Below are positions 37,860 to 47,607 of a stretch of DNA of 64,000 nt, one piece after another. This DNA is from Membranihabitans marinus (GTDB taxonomy: Bacteria; Bacteroidota; Bacteroidia; Chitinophagales; Saprospiraceae), in assembly GCF_019802045.1 (NCBI RefSeq), contig NZ_JAHVHU010000018.1, positions 29,077-93,076 on the forward strand, written 5' to 3'. The translations under genes and the position numbers were made by a program. The notes beneath the pieces were generated by a model. The model had not been told where the DNA came from and made no database searches. It saw only the letters and a program-made list of their open reading frames with translations. Numbering within the stretch: position 1 is the first letter of the stretch; the number at the start of each line of letters is the position of its first letter.

Positions 37860-39614
37860 ATGATAAATGTTAAAAATTCCATTGAACTCGAAGATGTTAT
37901 CTCGAAAGATCAACAGAAAAACATCAGCGGGGCAGAAGCCGTTATCAAATGCCTGCTTGCAGAAGGCGTAGACACTATCTTTGGTTATCCGGGCGGGGCT
38001 ATCATGCCCGTGTATGATGCACTTTTTCATTACATGAAGACCATGCGCCATATTCTTCCCCGGCACGAACAGGGTGGGATTCATGCAGCAGAAGGATACG
38101 CCCGTGTATTGCGTAAACCAGGGGTGGTCATGGTTACGTCGGGGCCTGGCGCTACAAACCTCATCACAGGCTTAGCTGACGCCATGTTGGATTCGACACC
38201 ACTCGTCTGTATTTCAGGGCAGGTTTCCAGTGAATTATTGGGTACCGATGCATTTCAGGAGACCGATGTTATCAGTTGTACGATGGCGGTAACCAAGTGG
38301 AACTATCAGATCACTCGGGCAGAGGAGATCCCGGAAATATTTGCCAAAGCATTTTATATTGCAAACAGCGGCAGGCCCGGACCCGTATTGATCGATATTA
38401 CCAAAAATGCACAGTTCGGCATGTTGGATTTCGTTTACAAACAGGTCAAAAAAATCAGATCGTACCGACCGCTGCGAAAACCACTGGATGAACAGCTCAA
38501 AAAAGCTGCTCAAATGATCAACAATGCCCAGCGTCCCTATATTTTGGCGGGCCATGGCATTCATATTTCCGGCGCGCAGGACATTTTTAAGGAATTCGTT
38601 GAAAAAACAAATATTCCTGTTGGCTGGACGGTCCACGGCATGGGAGTTCTGGACGAGGATCATCCGCTCAACATTGGCATGCTGGGGATGCATGGCAATT
38701 ACGGACCGAACCTCCAAACTGCAGAATGTGATGTATTAATTGCCATCGGAATGCGGTTTGATGACCGGGTTACGGGAGATGTCAGCAAATTTGCGACACA
38801 AGCCCGAGTGATTCACATCGAAATAGATCCGGCAGAAATCGATAAAAATGTTCCCGCAGAAGTAGGAATTTGTGCGGATGCAGGTATGACCCTTAAAAAA
38901 TTAATCCACCTGGTCGATGCGAAAAATCATGATGACTGGATCAATGAGTTTCACAAACTCTACGAGACAGAAAAGAAAAAAGTCATCGATCGGGCAACCA
39001 GTATCGAACCGGACGACAAAAACATCAGAATGGGTCAGGTCATAAATTTACTGGCTGAAATGACAAACGGAAAGGCCATCATTGTTACGGATGTCGGTCA
39101 ACATCAAATGGCCGCTGCACGGTACTACAAAGCGATGGGCCGAAATATGTTCGTTACGTCCGGGGGAGCCGGAACCATGGGGTTTGGCTTGCCGGCAGCA
39201 TTTGGTGCCAAAGTCGGACGGCCTGATAAAGAAGTCATATGTATATGCGGTGATGGCGGGTTTCAAATGACCTTGCAAGAACTGGGTATGCTCTCTCAAT
39301 ACAATGTAGGGGTAAAAGTGATTATTCTGGACAACGAATATCTTGGAATGGTTCGACAATGGCAACAATTATTTTTTGATCGACGATATTCTTCAGTAGC
39401 TTTGCAGAATCCTGATTTCATAAAAATAGCTGACGGATTTGGGGTACCCGGAAAGAAAATTACAGAAATTGGAGCTTTACAAGAAGGTCTGGAAACTATG
39501 CTAGCGACAGATGGTCCTTATTTGCTCCACATCATGGTAGAAAAAGAAGAGAATATTTTCCCGATGGTACCTTCGGGATCCACTCCAGCTGATATGATTC
39601 TGGAAAAAGAATAA
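37860..39614 (+). CDS. ilvB: acetolactate synthase, catalytic subunit
   Basis: A 584-residue thiamine-diphosphate enzyme joining two pyruvates or pyruvate with 2-oxobutyrate. The ThDP glutamate is in [18 protein letters not shown]-domain and pyruvate-site motifs are [20 protein letters not shown] and [14 protein letters not shown]. The ThDP motif is [15 protein letters not shown]...[16 protein letters not shown] ([18 protein letters not shown]). The N-terminus has 25 extra residues before the conserved core ([20 protein letters not shown]). The small subunit gene follows 3 bp later. Confidence 0.96.
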   Translation: MINVKNSIELEDVISKDQQKNISGAEAVIKCLLAEGVDTIFGYPGGAIMPVYDALFHYMKTMRHILPRHEQGGIHAAEGYARVLRKPGVVMVTSGPGATNLITGLADAMLDSTPLVCISGQVSSELLGTDAFQETDVISCTMAVTKWNYQITRAEEIPEIFAKAFYIANSGRPGPVLIDITKNAQFGMLDFVYKQVKKIRSYRPLRKPLDEQLKKAAQMINNAQRPYILAGHGIHISGAQDIFKEFVEKTNIPVGWTVHGMGVLDEDHPLNIGMLGMHGNYGPNLQTAECDVLIAIGMRFDDRVTGDVSKFATQARVIHIEIDPAEIDKNVPAEVGICADAGMTLKKLIHLVDAKNHDDWINEFHKLYETEKKKVIDRATSIEPDDKNIRMGQVINLLAEMTNGKAIIVTDVGQHQMAAARYYKAMGRNMFVTSGGAGTMGFGLPAAFGAKVGRPDKEVICICGDGGFQMTLQELGMLSQYNVGVKVIILDNEYLGMVRQWQQLFFDRRYSSVALQNPDFIKIADGFGVPGKKITEIGALQEGLETMLATDGPYLLHIMVEKEENIFPMVPSGSTPADMILEKE

Positions 39615-39617
39615 ATT

Positions 39618-40160
39618 ATGAAAAAGGAAGAATTCACCATATCTATTTTTACGGAAGATTTTCCGGGCATCGTTCAAAGGGTAGTCGGTAACTTTACAAA
39701 ACGCCACATCAATATTATCAGTCTGACGACATCACACTCCTCGGTGAAAGACATTCACCGATTTACGATAGTGGTCGAGATGGAAGAAGAAAAGGTCAAA
39801 AAACTGGTGCTTGCGCTCGAACGTTCTGTGGACGTTCTGAAAGCATTTTATTACTTTTCAGATGAGATCGTATACCAGGAGATTGCGCTTTTCAAAGTAC
39901 CGGCCAGTAAATTCAACGATAGCCTAAAAGTAGAGCGGTTGCTGCGGCGGCATCAGGCGCATGTCTTGTCGCTGGACCAGGATTTTGTAATGATCGAAAA
40001 AACTGGTCATGAAGAAGAAATTGACAATTTACTCGCCGATTTAAAAGATATCGGCATCTATGAATTTGTACGTTCAGGGCGTGTTGCGGTTACCAAGCAA
40101 ATGGAACCCCTGAACAGATACTTGGAATCCATTCAAAAATTAGCAATAGAAAACCATTAA
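39618..40160 (+). CDS. ilvN: acetolactate synthase, regulatory subunit
   Basis: A 180-residue small subunit with an N-terminal ACT domain (FTISIFTEDFPGIVQRVVGN, then KRHINIISLTTSHSSVKDIH) and the ALS_ss_C domain (YQEIALFKVPASK, GIYEFVRSGRVAVTK). It confers valine feedback on the catalytic subunit. The gene starts 3 bp after ilvB. Length matches IlvH/IlvN of this phylum. Confidence 0.94.
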   Translation: MKKEEFTISIFTEDFPGIVQRVVGNFTKRHINIISLTTSHSSVKDIHRFTIVVEMEEEKVKKLVLALERSVDVLKAFYYFSDEIVYQEIALFKVPASKFNDSLKVERLLRRHQAHVLSLDQDFVMIEKTGHEEEIDNLLADLKDIGIYEFVRSGRVAVTKQMEPLNRYLESIQKLAIENH

Positions 40161-40174
40161 AAAACTTTAACGAA

Positions 40175-41221
40175 ATGGCAAAAATGAATTTTGGCGGTGT
40201 CGAAGAGTCCGTCGTAACCAGAGATGAATTTCCCCTGGCGAAAGCCCAGGAAACCTTAAAAGATGAAGTGATTGCCGTCATAGGATATGGCGTACAGGGA
40301 CCAGGACAAGCGCTTAATCTTCGTGACAACGGAATTAATGTTATCGTCGGTCAGCGAAAACCATCGAAATCGTATGATAAAGCCATCGAGGATGGATTTG
40401 TTCCTGGAGAAACCCTCTTCTCAATAGAAGAAGCACTGGAAAAAGGAACCATTATTATGTATCTGCTATCCGATGCTGCTCAAATCGAGCTGTGGCCGAC
40501 GGTCAAAGAAAAATTGACCCCTGGAAAGGCGCTTTATTTTTCTCACGGGTTTGGAATCACCTACAATGATCAGACCAACATTATACCACCAGAGGGTGTA
40601 GATGTGATCCTGGTAGCCCCCAAAGGCTCGGGAACTTCACTGCGCAGATTCTTCCTTGAAGGAAGAGGACTCAACTCCAGTTTTGCAATCCATCAGGATG
40701 CCACAGGCAAAGCCAGAGACCGGGTTGTTGCATTGGGTATTGCCGTCGGTTCGGGCTACCTGTTTGAGACTACTTTCAAACGCGAAGTGTACAGTGATCT
40801 GACTGGTGAGCGTGGAAGCCTTATGGGTGCTATTCAAGGATTGTTCGAAGCACAATACAACGTATTGAGAAAAAACGGACACTCCCCTTCGGAAGCTTTC
40901 AATGAAACCGTCGAAGAGTTAACCCAATCGCTCATGCCTCTGGTAGCTGAAAATGGCATGGACTGGATGTACGCCAACTGCAGTACCACAGCACAACGTG
41001 GCGCCTTGGACTGGAAAGATAAATTCCGCGATGCTGTGGCTCCGGTATTTGAAGATCTGTACGCCAGTGTAGCCTCCGGAAAAGAAGCCAAACTATCGAT
41101 CGATTCCAATAGTCAACCGGACTATCGAGAAAAACTGGAGGTAGAATTGGCAGAGCTTCACGATTCCGAATTGTGGCAAGCGGGCAAGCAAGTGCGCAAA
41201 CTGCGACCTGAAAATGCCTGA
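40175..41221 (+). CDS. ilvC: ketol-acid reductoisomerase
   Basis: A 348-residue class I enzyme converting acetolactate to dihydroxyisovalerate with NADPH and Mg. The Rossmann motif is VIGYGVQGPGQALNLRDNG, with VGQRKPSKSYDKA around the cofactor phosphate. Metal-site residues lie in YSDLTGERGSLMGAI and NETVEELTQSLMPLV; VILVAPKGSGTSLR is conserved. The spelling GPGQ instead of the common GYGVQGxAxA is typical of a divergent KARI subgroup found in Bacteroidota. It overlaps the ilvA frame by 8 bp. Confidence 0.95.
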   Translation: MAKMNFGGVEESVVTRDEFPLAKAQETLKDEVIAVIGYGVQGPGQALNLRDNGINVIVGQRKPSKSYDKAIEDGFVPGETLFSIEEALEKGTIIMYLLSDAAQIELWPTVKEKLTPGKALYFSHGFGITYNDQTNIIPPEGVDVILVAPKGSGTSLRRFFLEGRGLNSSFAIHQDATGKARDRVVALGIAVGSGYLFETTFKREVYSDLTGERGSLMGAIQGLFEAQYNVLRKNGHSPSEAFNETVEELTQSLMPLVAENGMDWMYANCSTTAQRGALDWKDKFRDAVAPVFEDLYASVASGKEAKLSIDSNSQPDYREKLEVELAELHDSELWQAGKQVRKLRPENA

Positions 41222-42500
41222 TATGTCCAAAGCAATACTAGCAGATTCATCTCTGCTAAATATGGAAATGATTGAACAGGCGGCAGAAAATCTTTCTGCC
41301 GTCGTTCAATACACGCCGCTAGTACGCAGCGAAGTCTTATCTGAACGCTATGAATGCAATGTATGGCTCAAGCGGGAAGATATGCAGAAGGTACGATCCT
41401 ATAAAATAAGAGGAGCCTACAATAAAATGGCTTCAGTAGACCCGGATGCATTACAGAATGGGATCGTCTGCGCCAGCGCCGGTAACCATGCACAGGGAGT
41501 TGCATTATCCTGCAGGATGCTGAATGTGCCAGGCACCATATATATGCCCAACACAACCCCAAACCAAAAGGTTAAAAAGGTGGAGTTCTTTGGTAGATCA
41601 CTCGTAACCATTCATTTGGTCGGTGACACCTTTGACGACTCGTATCGATTGGCCATGGAAGATGCGAAGACCAACCATAAGGTCTTTATTCATCCATTTG
41701 ATGATCCGCACATCATCGCAGGTCAGGGCACAGTTGGATTGGAAATACTTGAAAAATCTCAATCATTTGATATTGATTATCTTTTTCTGCCTATAGGAGG
41801 AGGTGGCTTGGCAAGTGGCGTGGGAACCGTATTCAAAAAGCACAGTCCTTCGACACGAATCATCGGACTGGAACCGGAGGGCGCTCCTGCCATGTATGAA
41901 TCCTTGCGCCAAAATCACCTGGTGACGCTGGAAAACATTGACCCGTTCATTGATGGGGCGGCAGTGCGACGTGCTGGTGAAAGAACCTTTGAGATCTGTA
42001 AAGAAGTGATCGATGACATTACCCTGATTCCGGAAGGCAAAGTATGCACGACCATTCTTCAAATGTACAATGAAGAGGCTATTGTCGTAGAACCCGCCGG
42101 CGCCATGAGTATTTCTGCATTGGATTTTTATAAGTATCAGATCAAAGGGAAAAATGTGGTTTGCGTCATCAGTGGCGGGAACAATGACATAACCCGAACG
42201 GAAGAAATCAAGGAAAAATCACTCATTTACGAAGGATTAAAACATTATTTTATCATCAATTTTCCACAAAGAGCCGGGGCATTGCGCGATTTCCTGAACA
42301 ATGTGCTGGGGCCAAGGGATGATATTGCATTCTTCGAATACGTCAAAAAAACAAGCCGTGAATCTGGCCCTGCCATTGTGGGTATTGAACTGAACGAAGT
42401 GAATGATTACCAGGGTTTGATCGACCGTATGAAGAAATACGACATTAGTTTTCACAATCTAAATGACGATTCTACTTTATTTGAACTCTTGATTGGCTAG
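41214..42500 (+). CDS. ilvA: threonine ammonia-lyase (threonine dehydratase)
   Basis: A 428-residue PLP enzyme making 2-oxobutyrate from threonine for isoleucine. The PLP lysine is in VRSYKIRGAYNKM, with CASAGNHAQGVALS and the glycine loop LPIGGGGLASGVG. The C-terminal 90 residues are an ACT-like regulatory domain (INFPQRAGALRDFLNNVLG, GIELNEVNDYQGLIDRM). Single ACT-like unit and length match the short biosynthetic type rather than the 514-residue E. coli enzyme. Start at 41214 overlaps ilvC; the ATG at 41223 is the alternative. Last gene of the operon. Confidence 0.94.
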   Translation: MPDMSKAILADSSLLNMEMIEQAAENLSAVVQYTPLVRSEVLSERYECNVWLKREDMQKVRSYKIRGAYNKMASVDPDALQNGIVCASAGNHAQGVALSCRMLNVPGTIYMPNTTPNQKVKKVEFFGRSLVTIHLVGDTFDDSYRLAMEDAKTNHKVFIHPFDDPHIIAGQGTVGLEILEKSQSFDIDYLFLPIGGGGLASGVGTVFKKHSPSTRIIGLEPEGAPAMYESLRQNHLVTLENIDPFIDGAAVRRAGERTFEICKEVIDDITLIPEGKVCTTILQMYNEEAIVVEPAGAMSISALDFYKYQIKGKNVVCVISGGNNDITRTEEIKEKSLIYEGLKHYFIINFPQRAGALRDFLNNVLGPRDDIAFFEYVKKTSRESGPAIVGIELNEVNDYQGLIDRMKKYDISFHNLNDDSTLFELLIG

Positions 42501-42818
42501 TCGTCTCCTCATTTATTTGTGTTTTATTTATCCGCCAGCCTCCCCAGGACTCATGTGCGGACCCCCGGTAACAGTTCGTGTTGCAGATAACTTTAACAGC
42601 TCGTTTATACCTATTCATTCTTGCTATCTCGTTTCATACATAAGAATCCGGTTGGATCTGAAATCCTTCCGGACTTGAAATTGGATCTAATTTTTCGTAT
42701 GTTTAGAATCATATGAATGATGCAGAAGCGTTGCCAGACAAAGCGTTGGGCTCCTTTGTGAAGTTTAACATTCTGGTAAGCCTCCAAAAGCCTTCTAAAC
42801 CGTCAACAATTAAAAAGA
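42501..42818. other. 318-bp spacer with no recognised feature
   Basis: An open stretch of about 60 codons from the end of ilvA has no family resemblance and poor codon use. A GGATCTGAAATCCTTCCGGA-like partial inverted repeat near 42653 is weak. Promoter for the following gene not identified. Confidence 0.35.
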
Positions 42819-43181
42819 ATGAAGAATCTATTTTTATCTATTTGCCTGATTATTCCGCTGATAGCGTTTGGTCAAAAGGAAAACGAAACCTATAAAAACG
42901 TATCGGACGGTCTGATTCGGATGTTCAATGCGGAGAATTACGCAGGCGTCTATGAGATGTATTCCCCGGTACTTCGTAAATTTCAAAATCAGGAAGAGTC
43001 TCAGAAATATCTCTCGAATGTGCGGAATAAGTATGGCAAGATAACTGAATGTCAGTTTATAAAATTTCAACAAAATTTTGGCGTATATCAGGCGACGGCC
43101 GAAAAAGGCACCTTATTAATACGAATCTCGCTCGATGATCAGCGCCGGTTAGTAGCACTCAACTTTTCACCAAAAAAATAG
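42819..43181 (+). CDS. small secreted DUF3887-like protein
   Basis: A 120-residue protein with a signal peptide (MKNLFLSICLIIPLIAFGQ) and one compact domain resembling DUF3887/NTF2-like folds: SDGLIRMFNAENYAGVYEMY near the start and LLIRISLDDQRRLVALNF at the end. Family proteins are periplasmic or secreted with no settled function. It has its own strong terminator and no close partner. Confidence 0.75.
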   Translation: MKNLFLSICLIIPLIAFGQKENETYKNVSDGLIRMFNAENYAGVYEMYSPVLRKFQNQEESQKYLSNVRNKYGKITECQFIKFQQNFGVYQATAEKGTLLIRISLDDQRRLVALNFSPKK

Positions 43182-43200
43182 AAGTCGTTCATTTTACGAA

Positions 43201-43239
43201 AAAAGCAGTATTGATCCCAATTGATACTGCTTTTTTTTT
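43201..43239 (+). terminator. intrinsic terminator after the DUF3887-like gene
   Basis: AAAAGCAGTAT (43201-43211) pairs with ATACTGCTTTT (43224-43234), followed by a run of nine T. It ends 51 bp before the start of the next gene. Confidence 0.85.
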
Positions 43240-43289
43240 ACCTGCTCGTCAAGACTCACCTCATCTTCAGATATCCAAATAAGGCAACT

Positions 43290-44507
43290 ATGAAAAGCAA
43301 AAAAATTTCTTTCCAGAATCAACATGGAGAACAATTATCCGCACGCATCGAATTCCCACCAGAGGGACAGATCAAGTCCTACGCTATTTTTGCACATTGC
43401 TTCACCTGCGGGAAAAATGCATATGCTGCACGGCATGTGGCCAGGCAACTGGCGTTGCATAATGTGGCCGTTATGCGATTTGACTTTACAGGGATTGGGG
43501 AGAGCGAAGGAGCCTTCAGCCAGACCAATTTCACTTCGAATGTTTCCGACATTATCGAAGCAGCCGGTTACTTGTCCGACCATTACGAACCTGCCAGCCT
43601 GCTGATTGGTCATTCATGGGGAGGCACGGCAGCATTGGTTGCAGCGGGTGAACTCGATGAGATCAAGGGCGTATGTACCATCGGCAGCCCCTATGATCCG
43701 AGTCATATCGACCATATCCTCAGTGACCATCTGGAGGAAATAAATCAAAAAGGTCATGCTCAAATCCAACTCGGTCCCAATTCGATCAGGATCAAACGCC
43801 AATTTCTCGATGACATCCAACAACACAGCCACATGAAAGGACTGGAAGATTTAAAAAAGCCATTGCTTATTTTTCATTCACCACAAGACCGTGTGGTAGG
43901 TATTCAAAATGCTGCCCAGATCTATAAAGCTGCCCACCACCCCAAAAGTTTTCTCTCTCTCGACCAATCTGACCACATGCTGAGTGAAAAGCGTTTTGTC
44001 CACTACACGGCTGCTATGATCGCGAACTGGGCTGACCACCATTTGGGGATTCAGCCGGAAACAAGTCCGGCGGTTAAAACACCTTATCAAACCATATCGC
44101 GAATATCCGAACCCGGTTACACGACGCAAATCTGGTCTGGAAACCACCATTGGATAGCGGATGAACCACTCCGCATCGGGGGTGAGAATCTGGGACCGAC
44201 ACCCTATGACATGTTATCGGCAGCTCTTGGAACGTGCACTGCCATGACCTTGCGGATGTACGCCAACCGAAAAAAATGGGACCTGAAAGAGGTCGAGGTA
44301 CATGTAGAAAATAATAAAGAACATGCCGATGATCTTCCGGAAAACGACAAAAAGAAAGCTAAGATTGACGTTTTTCGTCGATACATCGAAGTAAAAGGAG
44401 CCCTTGATCAGCAACAAATAGACCGTCTCCTGGAGATTGCTGATAAATGTCCGGTGCACAAAACACTTTCCACCACCAACAAAATCATCACTGAATTAAT
44501 AAAATAG
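43290..44507 (+). CDS. alpha/beta hydrolase-OsmC fusion protein
   Basis: A 405-residue two-domain cytosolic protein. Residues 1-255 are an alpha/beta hydrolase with nucleophile elbow LLIGHSWGGTAAL (serine near 113), an acid in FHSPQDRVV and histidine in DQSDHMLSE. Residues about 270-405 are an OsmC-like domain with the peroxidatic cysteine in LGTCTAMTLRMYANRK and the second in ADKCPVHKTL. OsmC proteins reduce organic hydroperoxides, so the hydrolase half may feed or protect from lipid peroxides. An upstream in-frame start would lie inside the terminator, so ATG at 43290 is chosen. Confidence 0.9.
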   Translation: MKSKKISFQNQHGEQLSARIEFPPEGQIKSYAIFAHCFTCGKNAYAARHVARQLALHNVAVMRFDFTGIGESEGAFSQTNFTSNVSDIIEAAGYLSDHYEPASLLIGHSWGGTAALVAAGELDEIKGVCTIGSPYDPSHIDHILSDHLEEINQKGHAQIQLGPNSIRIKRQFLDDIQQHSHMKGLEDLKKPLLIFHSPQDRVVGIQNAAQIYKAAHHPKSFLSLDQSDHMLSEKRFVHYTAAMIANWADHHLGIQPETSPAVKTPYQTISRISEPGYTTQIWSGNHHWIADEPLRIGGENLGPTPYDMLSAALGTCTAMTLRMYANRKKWDLKEVEVHVENNKEHADDLPENDKKKAKIDVFRRYIEVKGALDQQQIDRLLEIADKCPVHKTLSTTNKIITELIK

Positions 44508-44511
44508 GGCT

Positions 44512-44546
44512 TAAAAAAAGACCCTCCCCTGAATTGGGAAGGGTCT
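44512..44546 (-). terminator. terminator between the fusion gene and the sigma factor gene
   Basis: AGACCCTCCC (44519-44528) pairs with GGGAAGGGTCT (44536-44546) with one bulged A. On the minus strand a run of seven T (complement of 44512-44518) follows, making it the terminator of the sigma gene; on the plus strand it may act weakly too. Confidence 0.8.
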
Positions 44547-44573
44547 AAGGAATTTTAATTCTATATAATCAAC

Positions 44574-45443
44574 TTAGCTACCCAAGTAATGTTTTAGTAA
44601 TTTACTTCGTGAAACAGACCGAAGTTTATTGATGGCCTTGTCCTTGATCTGACGCACTCTCTCCCGAGTCAAACCAAATCGGTCTCCAATGTCTTCCAGC
44701 GACATGGGATGCTCCTCCCCGATTCCAAAATACAACTTGACCACATCGCACTGACGTTCGGTGAGTGTGTTAAGGGATCGTGCTATTTCCGTCCTAAGAG
44801 ATTCATTGTATTCCAACTTCTTATCGGTGCTGTGAATGTTATCATTCTCGAGCACATCCAACAAGGAGTTATCCTCTCCATCCACAAAAGGTGCATCCAT
44901 GGAAACGTGCCGGGCAGCTACCCCGAGTGTCTTCTCCACTTCCTCCGATCCTATTTCCAGGATCTCAGCCAATTCATCCGAACTCGGTTCTCGCTCATAT
45001 TCCTGCTCTAGCTGAGAAAAGGCTCTATTGATCTTGTTCAGGGATCCTACTTTGTTCAGCGGCAAACGCACTATTCTTGATTGCTCGGCCAGTGCCTGCA
45101 GAATAGACTGCCGGATCCACCACACTGCATAGGAAATAAATTTGAAACCCCGTGTCTCATCAAATCGTTTAGCAGCTTTGATAAGACCAAGATTGCCTTC
45201 ATTGATCAAGTCACTCAATGACAGTCCTTGGTTTTGATACTGCTTGGCTACGGACACCACAAATCGCAAGTTAGCCTTGGTTAAGTTCTCCAGAGCTTGC
45301 TGATCACCTTGTTTAATTCTTTTTGCCAAATCCACTTCTTCTTCAGGCGTAAGCAAATCCACTTTGCCTATTTCCTGTAAGTATTTCTCAAGAGATTGAC
45401 TCTCCCGGTTCGTAATCGACTTGGTAATTTTTAACTGCCTCAT
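44574..45443 (-). CDS. rpoD: primary sigma factor, RpoD/SigA type, short Bacteroidota form
   Basis: A 289-residue sigma-70. Region 1.2 ([20 protein letters not shown]), region 2 ([40 protein letters not shown]), region 3 and region 4 ([20 protein letters not shown]) are all present; the long 1.1 domain of E. coli RpoD is absent, as in this phylum. It directs housekeeping transcription from TAnnTTTG promoters like those noted here. A -7 box of that type precedes it. Confidence 0.95.
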   Translation of the reverse strand: MRQLKITKSITNRESQSLEKYLQEIGKVDLLTPEEEVDLAKRIKQGDQQALENLTKANLRFVVSVAKQYQNQGLSLSDLINEGNLGLIKAAKRFDETRGFKFISYAVWWIRQSILQALAEQSRIVRLPLNKVGSLNKINRAFSQLEQEYEREPSSDELAEILEIGSEEVEKTLGVAARHVSMDAPFVDGEDNSLLDVLENDNIHSTDKKLEYNESLRTEIARSLNTLTERQCDVVKLYFGIGEEHPMSLEDIGDRFGLTRERVRQIKDKAINKLRSVSRSKLLKHYLGS

Positions 45444-45489
45444 GTAAATTTTTTCTTATATATAGTAAATACAATTCCTGAAATAATTT

Positions 45490-45498
45490 GCAAAGATA
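45490..45498 (-). promoter_or_regulatory. -7 box of the primary sigma gene
   Basis: TATCTTTGC on the minus strand is an exact TAnnTTTGC match, 47 bp before the start codon, in the 200-bp divergent spacer shared with the START-like gene. Confidence 0.55.
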
Positions 45499-45644
45499 CC
45501 ACTTTACCATTTATTCCATTCACTTTAACCATCACAAATGACAAATGTTTAGAATGCAAAATTAGTTCCAAAGAATAAAAAAGCTTGAAATAATTTGGTA
45601 ATATGGGGAAATTAAATTTTCTTTTGCCCTTAAAACAAATTACA

Positions 45645-46019
45645 ATGCAAAGAGTTTCTTTCGATATTGAGTTTTTATTCAAAGCTTCGCCCACTATTTT
45701 GTATAAATTTCTCACGACACCATCCTGCCTAGTACGTTGGTTCTGTGAGAGTGTAGACATTACAGGCGATACTTATACGTTCGAATGGAATGGTTTTGAA
45801 GAGACCGCTTTTATGATTGATGACATCGAAGAAGAGCGCGTGCGATTCCAATGGGAAGAATACCCGGAAGAATTCTTTGAATTCAAAATAGGCACTTCAC
45901 CGGTGACTAATGAAACCATTCTAACCATTACCGATCATTGCGATGATGATGAAGTAGAGGAACAAAAAGACCTATGGGATTCACAGATTGAAAAATTGCG
46001 ACGGGAAACCGGTGGATAG
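45645..46019 (+). CDS. START/AHSA1-like domain protein
   Basis: A 124-residue protein of the START-like (SRPBCC) fold: SFDIEFLFKASPTILYKFLT, LVRWFCESVDITGDTYTFEW and a C-terminal helix LWDSQIEKLRRETGG. Such proteins enclose a hydrophobic ligand; the ligand is unknown. The small conserved form next to the sigma gene is common in Bacteroidota. Start at 45645 is preferred because the upstream ATG adds 14 residues before the first strand. Confidence 0.8.
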   Translation: MQRVSFDIEFLFKASPTILYKFLTTPSCLVRWFCESVDITGDTYTFEWNGFEETAFMIDDIEEERVRFQWEEYPEEFFEFKIGTSPVTNETILTITDHCDDDEVEEQKDLWDSQIEKLRRETGG

Positions 46020-46093
46020 ATTAGCACTTAAAAACAATTGAACCAAGTTCTGCCGGCCCACATGGAATTTTTCATAGCAGCTGCAGTCAACTG

Positions 46094-46411
46094 CTATTCT
46101 GCAGCTGGTGCCAATTTAAATACCATGCCGTCCAGGGCATCGCTGATCGTGAGCTGACAGCCTAAGCGGCTATTCTCTTCCACGAAGAAAGCCTGGTCAA
46201 GCATATCTTCCTCTGCATCAGAAGGATCAGGAAGGTTATCCCCCTCCACTACATACACGTGACAGGTGGAGCAAAGCGCCATGCCGCCGCATGTTCCCAA
46301 AACAGGCAAATCACTTGCCTTACAAACTTCCATCAAATTCAACCCCATGTCCGTGGGTACCTCAATAGGATGTTTTGTATCTTCACGGTCGATAATCGTT
46401 ATTTTTATCAT
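46094..46411 (-). CDS. 2Fe-2S ferredoxin
   Basis: A 105-residue plant-type/adrenodoxin-like ferredoxin. Cluster cysteines are in LGTCGGMALCSTCHVYV (three) and SRLGCQLTI (the fourth). The spacing and the acidic EGDNLPDPSDAEEDML segment match adrenodoxin-type ferredoxins used in Fe-S assembly or by P450-like partners. The ATG at 46411 follows the -7 box closely; a farther ATG at 46459 lies upstream of the box and is unlikely. Confidence 0.9.
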   Translation of the reverse strand: MIKITIIDREDTKHPIEVPTDMGLNLMEVCKASDLPVLGTCGGMALCSTCHVYVVEGDNLPDPSDAEEDMLDQAFFVEENSRLGCQLTISDALDGMVFKLAPAAE

Positions 46412-46428
46412 TGTTCCTGTTTTAGGAT

Positions 46429-46437
46429 GCAAATATA
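46429..46437 (-). promoter_or_regulatory. -7 box of the ferredoxin gene
   Basis: TATATTTGC on the minus strand matches TAnnTTTGC exactly, 18 bp before the ferredoxin ATG. Its position rules out the longer start. Confidence 0.55.
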
Positions 46438-46476
46438 CAATCCTGGCAATTTTATCCACACATTCAATATTAGATT

Positions 46477-47601
46477 ATGAGAAATATTCAAATGGTTGAT
46501 TTGCAAAGCCAATATAAAGCCATTCAACATGAAATAGACCAAGGCATGAAAGCTGTTCTTGACTCGGCCGCTTTCATCAAAGGTCCCCAGGTCAGAGACT
46601 TCGAGACGAACCTCCAGGAATACCTGGACTGTCGCCATGTCATCGGTTGTGGCAATGGAACCGATGCACTTCAGATTGCATTGATGGCTCTTGATCTTCC
46701 TCCAGGTAGTGAAATTATCGTCCCGGATTTCACGTTTATAGCCACCGCGGAAGTGGTATCACTTCTGGGTTATGTTCCCGTATTTGCTGATGTATCCAAA
46801 GAAACCTTTAACATTGATCCGGACAGCATCCGAAAAAACATTACATCAGATACTTCTGCCATCATACCCGTCCACCTCTTCGGTCAAAGCTGCGACATGA
46901 CAGCCATAAAAAACATCGCCGAGGAACATGACCTGCGCATCATAGAAGATAATGCACAGGCCATAGGATCGTATTACAATAATAATGGAAGCAAAACTGC
47001 TTTAGGTACCATCGGTGACATTGGATGCACCTCCTTTTTTCCTTCAAAAAATCTGGGTGCGTATGGCGATGGTGGTGCACTTTTCACCCAGGATGATGCC
47101 TTGGCAAAAAAAATCCAGATCATTGCTAATCACGGTATGGAAACGCGCTACTATCATGATGTTATCGGTGTCAATTCGCGACTAGACACCCTCCAGGCCG
47201 TCGTTCTCAATGTTAAACTAAAACATCTCGACAAATACAATCAAGCCCGGCGGAAAGCAGCTCATATGTACAACAGTTTCTTTGAACACATCCCTGAAAT
47301 AATCACTCCACGGGAAGTCGAATATTCCCGGCACGTCTTCCATCAATACACGCTCCGCATCCAGGATGACCACCGCGATCCTATTACGCAACGCTTAAAG
47401 GATAAAAACATCCCGCATGGAATTTATTATCCAGTGCCTTTGCATAAACAACAAGCCTTCCAAGGGAAAATGGCACGCCACGGTGATTGCAGCCGTTCAC
47501 TGGAATTGACGCGCGAAGTCATCTCTTTACCGATGCATACCGAACTCACACCCGAAACCATTGAATACATCGCCCAGACGATCACTACCTATTTTAAATA
47601 G
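46477..47601 (+). CDS. DegT/DnrJ/EryC1/StrS family sugar aminotransferase
   Basis: A 374-residue PLP aminotransferase of nucleotide-sugar synthesis. It has the family start MVDLQSQYKAIQHEID, CGNGTDALQIALMAL, EDNAQAIGS (PLP-binding), and the Schiff-base lysine in TSFFPSKNLGAYGDGGA, plus the end SLPMHTELTPETIEYI. It would aminate a keto-sugar nucleotide (WecE/FdtB-like). No other nucleotide-sugar genes are near except the next one, which it precedes by 6 bp. Confidence 0.92.
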   Translation: MRNIQMVDLQSQYKAIQHEIDQGMKAVLDSAAFIKGPQVRDFETNLQEYLDCRHVIGCGNGTDALQIALMALDLPPGSEIIVPDFTFIATAEVVSLLGYVPVFADVSKETFNIDPDSIRKNITSDTSAIIPVHLFGQSCDMTAIKNIAEEHDLRIIEDNAQAIGSYYNNNGSKTALGTIGDIGCTSFFPSKNLGAYGDGGALFTQDDALAKKIQIIANHGMETRYYHDVIGVNSRLDTLQAVVLNVKLKHLDKYNQARRKAAHMYNSFFEHIPEIITPREVEYSRHVFHQYTLRIQDDHRDPITQRLKDKNIPHGIYYPVPLHKQQAFQGKMARHGDCSRSLELTREVISLPMHTELTPETIEYIAQTITTYFK

Positions 47602-47607
47602 AGTAGA

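Noticed and set aside
42493..42678. 61-codon frame after ilvA as a gene
   Set aside because: Overlaps the ilvA end, no recognisable domain, unusual composition and no promoter.
43221..43289. Upstream start of the hydrolase-OsmC fusion
   Set aside because: It would begin inside a strong terminator hairpin and add a tail with no counterpart in the family.
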